Of a stretch of 6,871 nt of DNA, positions 5,552-6,871 are shown in pieces. The notes below the pieces were generated by a model that worked only from the letters and a program-made list of their open reading frames with translations, did no database searches and was not told the DNA's origin. Both the position numbers and the translations under genes were made by a program. Origin of the DNA: an uncultured Persicitalea sp. (lineage in GTDB: Bacteria > Bacteroidota > Bacteroidia > Cytophagales > Spirosomataceae); assembly GCA_950075905.1 (NCBI GenBank), contig CATMVR010000270.1, positions 1 through 6,871 on the forward strand, written 5' to 3'. Each line of letters opens with the position of its first letter. The stretch's first letter is position 1.

Positions 5552-6677
5552 TTATATCCAGTAAAAATATCTCCACGGTGCTGGGGGAAACAACCAAGGT
5601 AGTAGCACCGGGATAATTCTCCGTGAAGGTTTGAGGGAAACGCACTCGCTCTTTTTCGTTCCATTTGAACTCGAAAGCCTTCCATTCGCTCCCCTCATGC
5701 TCTTCGATAAGATCAATCTCCTGCTGCTGTGTGGTACGCCAAAAATATTGACTCACACTTCGACCCGTGTAATGTAGCATCTTCATCCGTTCAGAAATGA
5801 TATAGTTCTCCCATAGTGCTCCCGTATCGGTTCTGGATCTTAGCGGTTTGAAATTATTGATGATCGCATTTCGAATACCGCAATCGTAGAAGTAAACCTT
5901 CTTTCCTTTCTTGATTTCGTTTCGTACATTGCGATTCAGCGCAGGCAGCCGAAATACAACATAGGCCTTTTCAAGCAAATCAATGTACTTGTCGACCGTC
6001 TTTCCGTCGCTACCCACGATCTGACCAATTTCCTGATAGTTTATTTCACTACCTAGCTGTAAAGCCAGTGCTTTTAGTAATTTTTCCAATAATAATGGCT
6101 TCTTGATCTGTTCCAGCATCAGCAGGTCTTTGTAGAGGTAGCTCCCGGCCAAAAGCCTCAACAGCTCCTCTTCTTCGCCTGTTTTTGCCACAATTTCCGG
6201 GTAAGAACCATACCTCAGGCGATGTTCAATCATGCGCTTCTCGTGAATTAGGCCATGATGTTTCACGAGTTCTGCAAAGCTTAACGGATACAACATAAAC
6301 TCATACTTTCGTCCGGTTAGTGGTTCATTGACCTGACTCGATAACTCAAAGGCGGAGGAGCCCGTGGCGATAACCTGTACGTCCCGGATCTGATCTGTGA
6401 AGAGTTTGAGCGTAAGGCCTACATTGGGAATGCGTTGTGCTTCATCCAGAAACAATATCTTCTTGCCCGCCATCATTAGCCTGAGCCGGACGGCGGTAGT
6501 ATTAGTAAGGCTTTCCCGCACATCGGCATCATCACCATTGAGGTATAGGAAGTCTTTTTCGGACAAAACCGAGTCCACTAGCGTGGACTTTCCGGCTTGC
6601 CGCGGACCAAACAGCAAGATGGCTTTGCCTTTGAATAGTCTGGAATCAATTTTATTTTGCAATAGCCTTTGTATCAT
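5538..6677 (-). CDS. AAA ATPase with DUF4143 domain
   Basis: A 379-residue protein of the common bacterial ATPase/DUF4143 family, complete at both ends. The N-terminal AAA-type domain (about 1-170) has Walker A GPRQAGKST (24-32), Walker B ILFLDEAQ with Asp78-Glu79, and sensor-1-like ATGSSAFEL (104-112). A winged-helix-like part follows (EINYQEIGQIVGSDGKTVDKYIDLLEKA is at about 211-238). The C-terminal DUF4143 part has a PD-(D/E)XK-like set: Glu290, E-I-D at 320-322 and E-F-K at 336-338. The family is widespread, often in horizontally acquired regions; its biological role is not settled, and ATP-driven nucleic-acid or defence functions are suggestions only. It stands as a single gene between two copies of the helicase 3' end, and its stop codon is only 30 bases from the helicase fragment. 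Start ATG 6677 follows an AT-rich leader without a Shine-Dalgarno. Confidence 0.9.
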   Translation of the reverse strand: MIQRLLQNKIDSRLFKGKAILLFGPRQAGKSTLVDSVLSEKDFLYLNGDDADVRESLTNTTAVRLRLMMAGKKILFLDEAQRIPNVGLTLKLFTDQIRDVQVIATGSSAFELSSQVNEPLTGRKYEFMLYPLSFAELVKHHGLIHEKRMIEHRLRYGSYPEIVAKTGEEEELLRLLAGSYLYKDLLMLEQIKKPLLLEKLLKALALQLGSEINYQEIGQIVGSDGKTVDKYIDLLEKAYVVFRLPALNRNVRNEIKKGKKVYFYDCGIRNAIINNFKPLRSRTDTGALWENYIISERMKMLHYTGRSVSQYFWRTTQQQEIDLIEEHEGSEWKAFEFKWNEKERVRFPQTFTENYPGATTLVVSPSTVEIFLLDITPDF

Positions 6678-6705
6678 TATTTCGGAATCAAATCCCTAAA
6701 ATACA

Positions 6706-6734
6706 TATTATTATCGGAATTGGATCCAATAATA
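6706..6734 (-). promoter_or_regulatory. Promoter/operator candidate of the ATPase gene
   Basis: A perfect 12-base palindrome, ATTGGATCCAAT (6719-6730), is framed by TATTATT (6706-6712) and AATAATA (6728-6734). On the minus strand 6727-6734 reads TATTATTG, seven of eight with TAnnTTTG counting the free positions, and TTTC (near TTTG) lies 21 bases upstream at 6756-6759. A palindrome over a -7 box suggests a repressor site. An imperfect direct repeat sharing TCGGAAT (6681-6695 and 6713-6727, 32 bases apart) lies between it and the start. All of this is inferred from sequence shape. Confidence 0.4.
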
Positions 6735-6758
6735 GTATAAATATCTATTTATTGCGAA

Positions 6759-6804
6759 ACCCGTAGGCACAATTGGTGACACCGCTTGAAATCGTGCTAT
6801 GGGT
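6759..6804. repeat. Imperfect inverted repeat just after the helicase stop
   Basis: Arms 6759-6774 (ACCCGTAGGCACAATT) and 6789-6804 (AAATCGTGCTATGGGT) pair over about 14 of 16 positions, with one mismatch, one bulge and one wobble. The short palindrome GGTGACACC lies in the loop. It is 7 bases past the helicase stop. The T-run on the minus strand side is only three long, so it may be a weak terminator of the helicase transcript, or a structured recombination site. Confidence 0.5.
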
Positions 6805-6810
6805 ATTCAA

Positions 6811-6871
6811 TCACCCCCCAACCAACCCCAACAAGCCCTCCTTCCCCAGCGCCCGGAAAAAGCTATCGCCT
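6811..6871 (-). CDS. SNF2-type helicase, C-terminal end (rest outside window)
   Basis: The last codons of a gene that enters from the right edge. The minus strand reads GDSFFRALGKEGLLGLVGG followed by TGA at 6813-6811. This is the standard end of bacterial SNF2/HepA-type DEAD-box helicases, ATP-driven DNA or nucleoprotein translocases. Identification is supported by the longer duplicate at 5285-5508, where the same ending follows helicase motif VI. Nothing shows whether the gene is intact beyond the window; I assume so because this copy has the regular ending. The ATPase gene downstream starts 134 bases away on the same strand. Confidence 0.8.
   Translation of the reverse strand, partial: GDSFFRALGKEGLLGLVGG

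Noticed and set aside
5365..5685. 106-residue minus-strand frame
   Set aside because: It is a composite: an out-of-frame shadow of the ATPase 3' end joined to the frameshifted helicase fragment.

Overview
The window looks like chromosomal DNA of a Bacteroidota bacterium, most plausibly a Cytophagales member of the Spirosoma type. The grounds are a TAnnTTTG-type promoter box, translation starts without a Shine-Dalgarno sequence, and the protein families present. The assignment is by pattern recognition, not by search.

The left half (1-4124) is a plus-strand hemicellulose operon. It holds three consecutive secreted esterases of the esterase D / feruloyl esterase family (the first cut by the window edge) and a GH10 endo-xylanase. 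Gaps are only 14-30 bases and a strong rho-independent terminator closes it at 4086-4124. Together the enzymes fit arabinoxylan breakdown: the xylanase cuts the backbone and the esterases remove ester-linked side groups. The esterases are paralogues that differ at the active site.

The right half (4292-6871) is visibly more AT-rich and built of defence/addiction-type modules. It holds an antitoxin-like gene on the plus strand whose C-terminus is chimeric and whose toxin partner is missing, a minus-strand antitoxin plus PIN toxin pair, a minus-strand AAA ATPase with a DUF4143 domain, and the last codons of a SNF2-type helicase that enters from the right edge.

The most unusual feature is that pieces of the helicase 3' end occur three times, all in the same orientation. 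The gene itself ends at 6811. A frameshifted copy of about 74 codons lies at 5285-5508, and a 27-base relic at 4583-4609 directly abuts the PIN stop codon. The ATPase lies between the first two copies and the PIN pair between the second and third. I read this as repeated module insertion or exchange at the 3' end of the helicase gene, each event leaving a shorter or more decayed helicase tail. The copies are seen directly; the mechanism is inference.
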